Shown: piece after piece, positions 43,406 through 52,046 of the stretch | Layout of the letters: each line of letters opens with the position of its first letter | How positions within the stretch are numbered: the first letter of the stretch is position 1 | NCBI RefSeq assembly: GCF_036203305.1 | Contig: NZ_CP108131.1 | Coordinates: 744,001 to 808,000 of the forward strand | DNA length: 64,000 bases | Source: Streptomyces sp. NBC_00190 | Lineage (GTDB): Bacteria > Actinomycetota > Actinomycetes > Streptomycetales > Streptomycetaceae | Reading direction: 5' to 3' | Translations under genes and position numbers: made by a program | Notes under the pieces: model-generated | What the model was told of the DNA's origin: nothing | The model's input: the letters and a program-made list of their open reading frames with translations, nothing else | Databases searched by the model: none

Positions 43406-44836
43406 TCACCGGCCCCGGGACCGGTAAGCGCTGTCGCGGGCTTCGTCGACGATCCGGTACGGGACGAAGGCGCTGGAGTTCTCGTCCACGGCCAGGGGCC
43501 GGCCGAGCGGAGGCACCGCTCGCTGGGGGCAGTCGAGCCGTTCGCACAGGCGGCATCCCATGCCGATCGGGGTGGCGGCGGCGGTGTTGTCGAGGTCGAG
43601 TCCGTCGGAGTAGACGAGGCGGGCCGCGTGCCGGATCTCGCAGCCCAGCCCGATGGCGAAGGTCTTGCCGGGTTCGCCCCAGCCGCCGCGGTGGCGGGTG
43701 ACGGCGCGGGCCGTCCACAGGTACCGCCCGCCGTCGGGCATGGCGGCGATCTGGACGTGGATGCGGCCGGGCGCGGCGAAGGCCTCGTACACGTTCCACA
43801 GCGGGCAGGTGCCGCCCGCGCGGGAGAAGTGGAAGCCGGTGGCCGACTGCCGCTTGGACATGTTGCCTGCCCGGTCCACCCGGACGAAGGAGAACGGGAC
43901 GCCGCGCAGCCGGGGCCGCTGGAGCGTGCTCAGGCGGTGGCAGACGGTCTCGTAGCCGAGGCCGAAGTGATCCGTGAGGCGTTCGATGTCGTACCGGTAC
44001 TCCTCGGCGGCCGCGTGGAAGGCGGTGTACGGGAGGATCAGCCCGGCGGCGAAGTAGTTGGCGATCCCGATCCGCGCCAGGGCGTGCTCGGTGGAGCCGA
44101 CCGGGAAGTCCTCGGCGGCCAGCCGGTCCAGCTCGTCGCCGTACTCCAGCAAGGCCAGTTGGGTGGCCATGCGGAATGCCTGCTGGCCGGGACGCAGCCG
44201 GGCCGAGAGACGCAGGACGCGGGCAGCGGGGTCGTAGTGGTGGAGCAGGTCGGTGGTAGAGGTGACCCGCACCTGATGGCGCTCCGTGAGCCGCCGGGCG
44301 AGTGCCCGCAGGACGTCGCCCGGGCGGATGCCGATCTCGCGGGCGAGGCTCTCGGCGGCGAGGTCCGTGTCGTGCAGGTAGTTCTGGCGGCGGTAGAAGA
44401 ACTCCCGGATCTCCTCGTGCGGGGAGCGGGGCGCGCCCGCGGCGGCGTCCCTGCTCTCCGCGGCGTCCGAGAGCCGCTCGGCGAGCACCTGGCCGCGTCG
44501 GCCGAGGTCCAGGAGGACCTGCGCCACGGCGGGCATCCGCGAGGCGAGTTCCGCGAGGTCCGAAGGGGACACACGGGCCTCGGCGACCTCACCCGCGAGG
44601 GCTTCGCGCAGGTCCGCCACCAGGCGGCTGGTGTCGCGTTCCGAGAAGAAGCCGGGGTCGACTCCGAAGGCCTCGGTCAGGCGGAGCAGCACCGGCACGG
44701 TCAGCGGCCTCGAGTCGTGCTCCATCTGGTTGAGGTAGCTGGGTGAGATGCCGAGGACCCGGGCCAGTTCCGCCTGGCTCATCCGCCGCTCCTCGCGCAG
44801 CCGCCTCAGCCGTGTTCCCGCGTACGTCTTGCTCAC
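43406..44836 (-). CDS. ramB: RamB-like regulator (XRE HTH plus short-chain fatty acyl sensor)
   Basis: A 476-residue protein. The N-terminal HTH (residues 6-60) reads RLRRLREERRMSQAELARVLGISPSYLNQMEHDSRP. A middle IrrE/ImmA-like domain (about 150-290) and a C-terminal Cys-rich domain (RLCERLDCPQR near the end) complete the ScfR/RamB family. These regulators control acetate and glyoxylate-cycle genes. The gene is divergent from aceA, and the intervening region has TTTGC/GCAAA repeats like RamB sites. GAGGGGG lies five bases before the GTG. I read it as repressor or activator of aceA-aceB, sensing an acyl-CoA or short-chain acid. Confidence 0.85.
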   Translation of the reverse strand: MSKTYAGTRLRRLREERRMSQAELARVLGISPSYLNQMEHDSRPLTVPVLLRLTEAFGVDPGFFSERDTSRLVADLREALAGEVAEARVSPSDLAELASRMPAVAQVLLDLGRRGQVLAERLSDAAESRDAAAGAPRSPHEEIREFFYRRQNYLHDTDLAAESLAREIGIRPGDVLRALARRLTERHQVRVTSTTDLLHHYDPAARVLRLSARLRPGQQAFRMATQLALLEYGDELDRLAAEDFPVGSTEHALARIGIANYFAAGLILPYTAFHAAAEEYRYDIERLTDHFGLGYETVCHRLSTLQRPRLRGVPFSFVRVDRAGNMSKRQSATGFHFSRAGGTCPLWNVYEAFAAPGRIHVQIAAMPDGGRYLWTARAVTRHRGGWGEPGKTFAIGLGCEIRHAARLVYSDGLDLDNTAAATPIGMGCRLCERLDCPQRAVPPLGRPLAVDENSSAFVPYRIVDEARDSAYRSRGR

Positions 44837-44926
44837 CGCGCCCCCTCACCCACTCGGCCACTCGGCCACTCGCCCCCCGCCCGTCCGAACAGTCGTCAGC
44901 GTACGCGAGGATCCGGCGCTCCGGCC

Positions 44927-44963
44927 TTTGCAAGATTCGCAAAACCCCTTCGGAAGATTCGCA
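44927..44963. promoter_or_regulatory. RamB-type operator pair before aceA
   Basis: TTTGC (44927-44931) and GCAAA (44939-44943) form an inverted repeat with a 7-base spacer, resembling known RamB boxes. AAGATTCGCA occurs twice as a direct repeat (44932-44941 and 44954-44963), exactly 22 bases apart, about two helical turns. Both lie in the 305-base gap between ramB and aceA. Confidence 0.6.
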
Positions 44964-45141
44964 TAACTTGGCAGCCGTCCACGGTTGTTGGCACTGAGTG
45001 CCGCTGGGAGAGTCGTACCACGGCTCGCCGGAACAGGCGGTCGAAGCGAAGCACGGGGCCCGGCCCCAGCGGCCGCAACCCATATCTCGGCACGAGGTGC
45101 CATCTCTTGGCATCTTTCACACTCATGGAGACCGTGACCTC

Positions 45142-46431
45142 ATGGCTCAGGCAGAGACGACAACGGCAGCAGCAGCGGACCTCGCGCGGCGGTGGGCGAC
45201 CGAACCCCGCTGGGCGGGCATCGAGCGCACGTACACCCCCGAGGACGTGGTCCGGCTCTCCGGCAGCGTCCGCGAGGAGCACACCCTCGCCCGCCGCGGT
45301 GCCGAACGGCTCTGGCGGCAGCTGCACGAGCAGGACTACGTCCACGCCCTCGGCGCGCTCACCGGCGGTCAGGCCGTCCAGCAAGTCAGGGCCGGGCTCC
45401 AGGCCATCTACCTGTCCGGCTGGCAGGTCGCCGCCGATGCCAACCAGGCCGGGCACACCTACCCCGACCAGAGCCTCTACCCGGTCAACTCGGTTCCCCA
45501 GGTGGTGCGCAGGATCAACAACGCCCTGCTGCGCGCCGACCAGATCGCCACCGCCGAGGGCGGCACGGACCGCACCGACTGGCTGGCTCCGATCGTCGCG
45601 GACGCCGAGGCCGGCTTCGGCGGCCCGCTCAACGCCTTCGAGCTGACCAAGGCGATGATCGCGGCAGGTGCGGCAGGCATCCACTACGAGGACCAGCTCG
45701 CCTCCGAGAAGAAATGCGGCCACCTCGGCGGCAAGGTCCTGGTGCCGACCTCCCAGCACATCCGCACCCTCAACGCCGCCCGCCTCGCCGCCGACATCGC
45801 CGACACCCCGACGCTGATCATCGCCCGCACCGACGCCCTCGCCGCCACCCTGCTGACCAGCGATGTCGACGAGCGCGACGCCGAGTTCTGCACCGGGGAG
45901 CGCACCGCCGAGGGTTTCTACCACGTCCGCAACGGCATGGCCCCGGTCATCGCCCGCGGGCTCGCGTACGCCCCGTACGCCGACCTGATCTGGGTCGAGA
46001 CCGGTACGCCGGACCTCGCCCAGGCCCGCGAGTTCGCCGAGGCGATCCACGCCCGGCACCCGGACCAGATGCTCGCCTACAACTGCTCGCCGTCCTTCAA
46101 CTGGAAGGCGGCCCTGGACGACGACCAGATCGCCAAGTTCCAGCGGGAGCTGGGCGCCATGGGCTACCGGTTCCAGTTCATCACCCTGGCCGGCTTCCAC
46201 TCCCTCAACCACGGCATGTTCGACCTCGCCCGCGGCTACGCCGAGCACGGCATGACCGCCTACGTCGACCTGCAGGAGCGTGAATTCGCCGCGCAGGCCC
46301 AGGGGTTCACCGCCGTCAAGCACCAGCGCGAGGTCGGCACGGGCTACTTCGACCTCGTCTCCACCGCGGTCAACCCCGCCTCCTCCACCACCGCGCTCGC
46401 GGGCTCCACCGAGGAGGAGCAGTTCCACTAA
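45142..46431 (+). CDS. aceA: Isocitrate lyase
   Basis: A 429-residue isocitrate lyase. The catalytic loop KKCGHLGGK (residues 192-200) is intact. [20 protein letters not shown] and [14 protein letters not shown] are the other hallmark segments. It splits isocitrate to glyoxylate and succinate, the first step of the glyoxylate shunt for growth on acetate and fatty acids. I chose ATG 45142 (MAQAET) because the frame upstream (to 44998) is leader with the regulator sites. The next gene is malate synthase. The order of these genes with hbd and metE matches S. coelicolor SCO0982-0985, from memory. Confidence 0.95.
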   Translation: MAQAETTTAAAADLARRWATEPRWAGIERTYTPEDVVRLSGSVREEHTLARRGAERLWRQLHEQDYVHALGALTGGQAVQQVRAGLQAIYLSGWQVAADANQAGHTYPDQSLYPVNSVPQVVRRINNALLRADQIATAEGGTDRTDWLAPIVADAEAGFGGPLNAFELTKAMIAAGAAGIHYEDQLASEKKCGHLGGKVLVPTSQHIRTLNAARLAADIADTPTLIIARTDALAATLLTSDVDERDAEFCTGERTAEGFYHVRNGMAPVIARGLAYAPYADLIWVETGTPDLAQAREFAEAIHARHPDQMLAYNCSPSFNWKAALDDDQIAKFQRELGAMGYRFQFITLAGFHSLNHGMFDLARGYAEHGMTAYVDLQEREFAAQAQGFTAVKHQREVGTGYFDLVSTAVNPASSTTALAGSTEEEQFH

Positions 46432-46493
46432 GAGGCCTCGGGGAAGTGGGGTGCGTTTCCGCGTCGTCCGGTGCGGTGCATCGCAAGGCGGAG

Positions 46494-46526
46494 CAGTGCC
46501 CTTGTACTGGACGTACTCGGGTACTG
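46494..46526 (+). ncRNA. Conserved-looking stem-loop in the aceA-aceB gap
   Basis: The RNA would fold as an 8-bp outer stem (46494-46501 with 46519-46526, one G-U pair), a 2x2 internal loop and a 4-bp inner stem (46504-46507 with 46513-46516) around a 5-base loop. It starts 62 bases after the aceA stop in a 277-base gap with no gene. It may be an attenuator, processing site or intergenic repeat. The ncRNA label is provisional. Confidence 0.4.
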
Positions 46527-46708
46527 CGACAACGCGGCGAGGTGCCGTGCCGGGCAACGCGAGGACGTGCCCTGCTTCCCCAAGGCCGCTTAGGCCGTCT
46601 CTCGGGGCCCCGGCCTCCGGCAGGCAGGCGGGAGCCGGTCCGGCCCCGCCTCCCTGGAACGCCTTCGCTCGAACGCCCTCCCCCGAACGTCCTCCCTCAG
46701 GAGACCGC

Positions 46709-48304
46709 ATGTCCACCCACGCACTGACCCGCCGTGTCCAGGTCCTCGGAGCACCGGGCGACCGTTACGAGGAGATCCTCACCCCCGAGGCGCTGGAGTT
46801 CATCGGCCGTCTCGACACCGCCTTCGGCGAGCGCCGGCCGGAGCTCCTCAAGGAGCGACGGCGCCGGTCGGCCAAGCTGGCCTCGGGCACTCCGCTCGAC
46901 TTCTCCGTCGCCACCTCGCCCGTCCGTGCCGACCCGCATTGGCGGGTGGCCGCGCCCGCTCCCGGACTGACCGACCGCCGGGTCGAGATCACCGGCCCGC
47001 CCGACCGGCGGATGACGGTCAACGCCCTCAACTCCGGCGCGCGGGTGTGGATGGCCGACTTCGAGGACGCCACCGCCCCCACCTGGGACAACATCATCGG
47101 CGGCCAGCTGAACCTGCGTGACGCGATCGACCGGCGCATCGACTTCACCGCGCCCGGGGGCAAGGAGTACCGGCTCGGGAGGGACCTCGCCACGATCGTG
47201 GTCCGCCCCCGCGGCTGGCACCTCCTCGAAGAGCACCTGGAGATCGACGGCCGCCCGGTCTCCGCCTCGCTCGTCGACTTCGGCCTGTACTTCTTCCACT
47301 GCGCCCAGCGGCAGATCGACGCCGGGTACGGCCCGTACTTCTACCTTCCCAAGCTGGAGAACCGCTACGAGGCCCGCCTCTGGAACGACGTCTTCGTCCT
47401 CGCCCAGGAGCTCCTCGGCATCCCCCGCGGCACCGTGCGGGCCACCGTACTCATCGAGACGGTCACCGCCGCCTTCGAGATGGAGGAGATCCTCTACGAG
47501 CTGCGCGAGCACAGCGCCGGCCTGAACGCGGGCCGCTGGGACTACCTCTTCAGCCTGATCAAGACCTTCGCCCACCGCTCCGACTTCCTGCTCCCCGACC
47601 GGGCCAAGGTCACCATGACCGCCCCCTTCATGCGGGCGTACACCGAACTCCTCGTCCGCACCTGTCACAAGCGCGGCGCCCACGCCGTCGGAGGCATGGC
47701 CGCCCACGTCCCCAGCAGGGATACGGCGGCCAACGAGGCCGCATTGGCCCGGGTCCGGCTGGACAAGGAGCGGGAGGCCGAGGCCGGCTTCGACGGGTCC
47801 TGGGTCGCGCACCCGGGCCTCGTGCCCGTCTGCCGGGACGTCTTCGACGCGGTCCTCGGCGACCGGCCGCACCAGTTGGACCGCACCCGCGACGATGTCG
47901 CCGTCCAGGCTTCCGATCTGCTCTCGGTGCGCCGGATCAGCGGCCCGCCGACACCGGAAGGCGTACGCGCCGATGTCGCCGTGGCGCTGCGGTACTTCGA
48001 CGCCTGGCTGCGCGGGCACGGCGCGGTCGCCCTGAACGGGCTGATGGAGGACGCGGCCACGGCCGAGATCGCCCGCGTGCAGCTCTGGCAGTGGGTGCGC
48101 CACGGCGCCATCACCCGCGAGGACGTCCTCGGCCTCCTCGACACCGAGTGCGCCGCTCTCGCCGGGGAACAGCCCGGCGCCCTGGTGGCCGAGGCGCGCC
48201 GGGTCCTGGAGGAGACCGCGCTCGGCCTCACCCTGCCGCCCTTCTTCACCACCGCCGCCTACACCCGCCACCTCGTCCGCCGTACGGAGGCCGCCCGCTC
48301 ATGA
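46709..48304 (+). CDS. aceB: Malate synthase A
   Basis: A 531-residue malate synthase of the A type (the length and ends fit AceB, not the longer GlcB). ADFEDATAPTW (about residues 116-126) and RPRGWHL are hallmark active-site segments. GGMAAHVPSR and SWVAHPGLV are typical of the C-terminal half. It condenses glyoxylate with acetyl-CoA, the second step of the shunt. CAGGAG lies five bases before the ATG. Its stop codon overlaps the start of hbd (ATGA), so these two are translationally coupled; expression with aceA is likely but a 277-base gap with a hairpin lies between. Confidence 0.95.
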   Translation: MSTHALTRRVQVLGAPGDRYEEILTPEALEFIGRLDTAFGERRPELLKERRRRSAKLASGTPLDFSVATSPVRADPHWRVAAPAPGLTDRRVEITGPPDRRMTVNALNSGARVWMADFEDATAPTWDNIIGGQLNLRDAIDRRIDFTAPGGKEYRLGRDLATIVVRPRGWHLLEEHLEIDGRPVSASLVDFGLYFFHCAQRQIDAGYGPYFYLPKLENRYEARLWNDVFVLAQELLGIPRGTVRATVLIETVTAAFEMEEILYELREHSAGLNAGRWDYLFSLIKTFAHRSDFLLPDRAKVTMTAPFMRAYTELLVRTCHKRGAHAVGGMAAHVPSRDTAANEAALARVRLDKEREAEAGFDGSWVAHPGLVPVCRDVFDAVLGDRPHQLDRTRDDVAVQASDLLSVRRISGPPTPEGVRADVAVALRYFDAWLRGHGAVALNGLMEDAATAEIARVQLWQWVRHGAITREDVLGLLDTECAALAGEQPGALVAEARRVLEETALGLTLPPFFTTAAYTRHLVRRTEAARS

Positions 48305-49179
48305 ACATCTCCAGCAGCCCTGTCCGCCGGGTCGGTGTCGTCGGAGGCGGCCAGATGGGAGCCGGGATCGCCGAGGTGTGCGCCCGCGCGGGACTCGACA
48401 CCGTCGTCTGCGAGGCCGACGCCGCCGCCGCGCGGGCCGCCCGCGAACGCGTCGCGATGTCCCTGGAACGGGCCGTCCAGCGCGGGAAGCTCGACCGCCT
48501 CTCCGCCGACGACGCCCTCGCCCGCCTCGTCTTCACGGGCAGCCTCGACGAGCTCGCCGACCGCCAGCTCGTCATCGAAGCCGTCACCGAGAACGCCGAG
48601 GCCAAGACGGAGCTCTTCAGCGCACTGGACAAGATCGTCGAGGATCCGGAGGCCGTCCTCGCCTCGAACACCTCCGCCATCCCGATCATGCGCCTGGGTA
48701 TGGCCACGGGCCGCGCCGACCGGGTCGTGGGCCTGCACTTCTTCAACCCCGTCCCCGTCCTCCCCCTCGTGGAGATCGTCTCCTCCCTCCACACCACGGA
48801 GGAGACCGTCCGAGCGGTGGACGGCTTCGCCCGCGACATCCTGGGCAAGAGCACGATCCGTTCCCGGGACCGGGCCGGCTTCGTGGTCAACGCGCTCCTC
48901 GTGCCCTACCTCCTCTCGGCCATTCGGATGGCCGAATCCGGGTACGCCACGCCCGCCGACATCGACACCGGCATGGAGCTGGGCTGCGCCCACCCCATGG
49001 GCCCTCTCAAGCTGGCGGACCTCATCGGCCTCGACACCGTCGCCGCCATCGCCGGATCGATGTACGAGGAGTTCAAGGAGCCCCTGTACGCCCCGCCGCC
49101 ACTGCTCCGGCGGATGGTGCAGGCGGGACTGCTGGGCCGGAAGTCCGGCCGCGGCTTCCACACGTACGACCGGGACTGA
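48301..49179 (+). CDS. 3-hydroxybutyryl-CoA dehydrogenase
   Basis: A 292-residue FadB2/Hbd-type enzyme. The NAD-binding loop is VGVVGGGQMGAGIAEVCA (about residues 11-28). The catalytic His is in GLHFFNPVPVLPLVEIV and the Asn in SNTSAIPI fits. The C-terminal helical domain includes GCAHPMGPLKLADLIGLDT, the usual dimerisation segment. It converts acetoacetyl-CoA and 3-hydroxybutyryl-CoA. Overlapping aceB suggests that it supplies acetyl-CoA from butyrate or polyhydroxybutyrate to the glyoxylate shunt. The start overlaps the aceB stop. Confidence 0.92.
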   Translation: MNISSSPVRRVGVVGGGQMGAGIAEVCARAGLDTVVCEADAAAARAARERVAMSLERAVQRGKLDRLSADDALARLVFTGSLDELADRQLVIEAVTENAEAKTELFSALDKIVEDPEAVLASNTSAIPIMRLGMATGRADRVVGLHFFNPVPVLPLVEIVSSLHTTEETVRAVDGFARDILGKSTIRSRDRAGFVVNALLVPYLLSAIRMAESGYATPADIDTGMELGCAHPMGPLKLADLIGLDTVAAIAGSMYEEFKEPLYAPPPLLRRMVQAGLLGRKSGRGFHTYDRD

Positions 49180-49261
49180 GGGGCTCCGGTCGCCGGCGCC
49201 GGGCCCCGACGAGTCTCATTTCAGCGTCCGGGATATGAGCACGTCCACCCGTCCTCAAGGA

Positions 49262-49480
49262 CGGACGCCTACCCTGACCGGGCAGCTGGTTCGCCCCGTC
49301 CGCCAGGCGGGATGCGTCGTAAGAGGGAACCCGGTGGGAATCCGGGACTGCCCCGCAGCGGTGAGCGGGAACGACCGCCGTCATACGCACTGGGCCCGAG
49401 AGGGCCTGGGAAGCGACGGCCAGTAGGTGCCGCCTCTTGAGGAGGCGGGTGTGCCCGCGAGTCCGAAGACCTGCCCGTTG
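49262..49480 (+). promoter_or_regulatory. Cobalamin (adenosylcobalamin) riboswitch
   Basis: The leader contains the B12 core: the box region at 49321-49362 (GGTGGGAATCC, then CTGCCCCGCAGCGG), the kissing-loop partners and the closing CCCGCGAGTCCGAAGACCTGCC (49453-49475). A strong CGCCTC-ttgag-GAGGCG hairpin (49431-49447) sits in one arm. The expression platform occupies 49481-49660, ahead of a GTG with AAGGAG. When B12 is bound, metE should be turned off, since the B12-dependent enzyme (MetH) can then replace it. Confidence 0.9.
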
Positions 49481-49666
49481 CCCGCGCGCGGCCGTTCGCG
49501 TGCGGATGTCCCGGCGACCTCGTGGGCGGGTCGGTGTGCACACCAGGCGGGCGTCCGCGCGTACCCATCCGTACGCGTCAGGAGCGGCCCGCCCGGTCCG
49601 TCACCCCTCGCGCCTTCGTATCCGTCTCCGGGACGCCATGGAGACATACTCGCGAAGGAGAGTTCC

Positions 49667-51985
49667 GTGACAGACGAGTCCGCGACCGCGGCAGCGCAGC
49701 CCACCGTGTACGGCTACCCCCGGCAGGGGCAGAACCGTGAACTGAAGAAGGCCGTCGAGGGCTACTGGAAGAGCCGCGTCAGTGCCGAAGCCCTCCGTGA
49801 GACCGCCCGGAACCTGCGGCGGTCGAACTGGCTCCAGCTCGCTGAGGCCGGCATCACCGAGGTACCGACCGGCGACTTCTCGTACTACGACCACGTGCTG
49901 GACACCAGCGTGATGGTCGGCGCGATCCCCGCCCGGCACCGCGCCGCGGTCCGGGCCGACGCCCTCGACGGGTACTTCGCGATGGCGCGCGGCACCCAGG
50001 ACGTGGCGCCGCTGGAGATGACCAAGTGGTTCGACACCAACTACCACTACCTCGTACCCGAACTCGGCCCCGACACCGCCTTCGCCGCCGACTCCGCCCG
50101 GCAGGTGGCGGAGCTGCGCGAGGCCCTCGCCCTCGGGCTGGCCGCCCGGCCCGTGCTGGTCGGCCCGGTCACCTACCTCCTGCTGGCCAAGCCCGCCCCG
50201 GGCGTTGCCACCGACTTCGAGCCGTTGACGCTGCTCGACCGGCTGCTGCCCGTCTACGCCCGGGTCCTCGCCGACCTCCGCGCGGCGGGCGCCGAGTGGG
50301 TGCAGCTGGACGAGCCCGCCCTCGTCCAGGACCGGACCCCGGCCGACCTGGGCGCCGCGGCCCGCGCCTACCGCGAGCTCGGCGCGCTCACCGACCGGCC
50401 CAAGCTGCTGGTCGCCTCGTACTTCGACCGGCTGGGCGAGGCGCTGCCGGTGCTGGCCAAGGCGCCCGTCGAAGGGCTGGCGCTGGACTTCACCGAGCGG
50501 GCCGCCGGCAACCTCGCCGATCTCGCCGCCGTGGGCGGCCTGCCCGGCAAGCGGCTGGTCGCGGGCGTCGTGAGCGGCCGCAACATCTGGATCAACGACT
50601 ACGCGCAGTCCCTCGCGACGCTGGGCACCCTGCTGGGGCTCGCCGACCGCGTCGACGTCGCCGCGTCCTGCTCCCTCCTCCACGTCCCGCTGGACGCCTC
50701 CGCTGAACGGGACATCGACCCGCAGGTCCGGCGCTGGCTGGCCTTCGCCCGTCAGAAGACCGCCGAGATCACCACCCTGGCCAGGGGTCTGGCTCGGGGA
50801 ACCGGTGCGATCGCGGCCGAACTCGCCGCCAACCGGGCCGATCTCGCGTCCCGCGCCGAGTCGGCGATCACCCACGACCCGGCGGTACGGGCCCGGACCG
50901 CGGCCGTCACCGACGCCGACGGCCGCCGCGCCCAGCCGTACCCCGAACGGGCCGCCGCCCAGCGCGCCCACCTCGGCCTGCCCCTCCTGCCCACCACCAC
51001 CATCGGGTCGTTCCCGCAGACCACCGAACTGCGCACCGCCCGCGCCGATCTGCGTGCCGGACGCATCGACACGGCCGGCTACGAGGAGCGCATCGAGGCC
51101 GAGATCCGCGAGGTCCTCGCCTTCCAGGAGAAGGCGGGCATCGACGTACTCGTGCACGGCGAGCCCGAGCGCAACGACATGGTCCAGTACTTCGCCGAAC
51201 AGCTCACCGGCTACCTCGCCACGCAGCACGGCTGGGTCCAGTCCTACGGGACCCGCTACGTCCGCCCGCCGGTCCTCGCCGGTGACGTCTCCCGCCCCGG
51301 GCCGATGACCGTCCGCTGGACGGCGTACGCACAGGCCCGGACGGCCAAGCCGGTCAAGGGCATGCTCACCGGCCCGGTCACCATGCTCGCCTGGTCCTTC
51401 GTGCGCGACGACCAGCCGCTCGCCGACACCGCGCGCCAGGTCGCCCTCGCCCTGCGCGACGAGGTGAACGACCTCGAGGCCGCGGGGACCTCGGTGATCC
51501 AGGTGGACGAGCCCGCCCTGCGCGAGACCCTCCCGCTGCGCGCCGAGGGCCACGCCGACTACCTCGCCTGGGCCACCGAATCGTTCCGTCTCACCACGAG
51601 CGGGGTCCGGCCGGACACCCAGATCCACACCCACATGTGCTACGCGGAGTTCGGCGACATCCTGCAGGCCATCGATGACCTCGACGCCGATGTCATCAGT
51701 CTGGAAGCGGCCCGCTCGCACATGCAGGTCGCCGACGAACTCGCGGGTGCGGGCTACCCGCGCGAGGTCGGCCCCGGGGTGTGGGACATCCACTCGCCGC
51801 GCGTGCCGTCCGCCGCGGAAGCGGCCGCCCTGCTGCGCAAGGGGCTGGAGGCGATCCCGGCCGAGCGGCTGTGGGTCAATCCCGACTGCGGCCTGAAGAC
51901 CCGCGGCTGGCCCGAGACCCGGGTTTCCCTGGAGCACCTGGTCGCCGCGGCCCAGGAGGTCCGTACGGAAATTCCCGCCGTCTGA
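49667..51985 (+). CDS. metE: Cobalamin-independent methionine synthase
   Basis: A 772-residue MetE. The N-terminal half starts with VYGYPRQGQNRELKKAVEGYW. WFDTNYHYLVPEL and AEWVQLDEPALV lie in it. The zinc site of the C-terminal half is His and Cys in THMCYAEF (Cys at about 659), then a Glu, and a final Cys in WVNPDCGLKTRGW. It transfers a methyl group from 5-methyltetrahydropteroyltriglutamate to homocysteine. I chose GTG 49667 because AAGGAG lies six bases upstream; the frame to 49427 is the riboswitch leader. Regulated by the upstream B12 riboswitch. It ends at a terminator shared with the convergent MFS gene. Confidence 0.97.
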   Translation: MTDESATAAAQPTVYGYPRQGQNRELKKAVEGYWKSRVSAEALRETARNLRRSNWLQLAEAGITEVPTGDFSYYDHVLDTSVMVGAIPARHRAAVRADALDGYFAMARGTQDVAPLEMTKWFDTNYHYLVPELGPDTAFAADSARQVAELREALALGLAARPVLVGPVTYLLLAKPAPGVATDFEPLTLLDRLLPVYARVLADLRAAGAEWVQLDEPALVQDRTPADLGAAARAYRELGALTDRPKLLVASYFDRLGEALPVLAKAPVEGLALDFTERAAGNLADLAAVGGLPGKRLVAGVVSGRNIWINDYAQSLATLGTLLGLADRVDVAASCSLLHVPLDASAERDIDPQVRRWLAFARQKTAEITTLARGLARGTGAIAAELAANRADLASRAESAITHDPAVRARTAAVTDADGRRAQPYPERAAAQRAHLGLPLLPTTTIGSFPQTTELRTARADLRAGRIDTAGYEERIEAEIREVLAFQEKAGIDVLVHGEPERNDMVQYFAEQLTGYLATQHGWVQSYGTRYVRPPVLAGDVSRPGPMTVRWTAYAQARTAKPVKGMLTGPVTMLAWSFVRDDQPLADTARQVALALRDEVNDLEAAGTSVIQVDEPALRETLPLRAEGHADYLAWATESFRLTTSGVRPDTQIHTHMCYAEFGDILQAIDDLDADVISLEAARSHMQVADELAGAGYPREVGPGVWDIHSPRVPSAAEAAALLRKGLEAIPAERLWVNPDCGLKTRGWPETRVSLEHLVAAAQEVRTEIPAV

Positions 51986-51994
51986 CCCCGGTCG

Positions 51995-52029
51995 AGCCGG
52001 GAAGGGCGCCGGCCGCGCTCTTCCCGGCT
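51995..52029. terminator. Bidirectional hairpin after metE
   Basis: AGCCGGGAAG (51995-52004) pairs perfectly with CTTCCCGGCT (52020-52029), a 10-bp stem with a 15-base loop, 9 bases after the metE stop and 17 before the end of the convergent MFS gene. Confidence 0.6.
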
Positions 52030-52046
52030 TCGGCTGCCCCGGCGGG

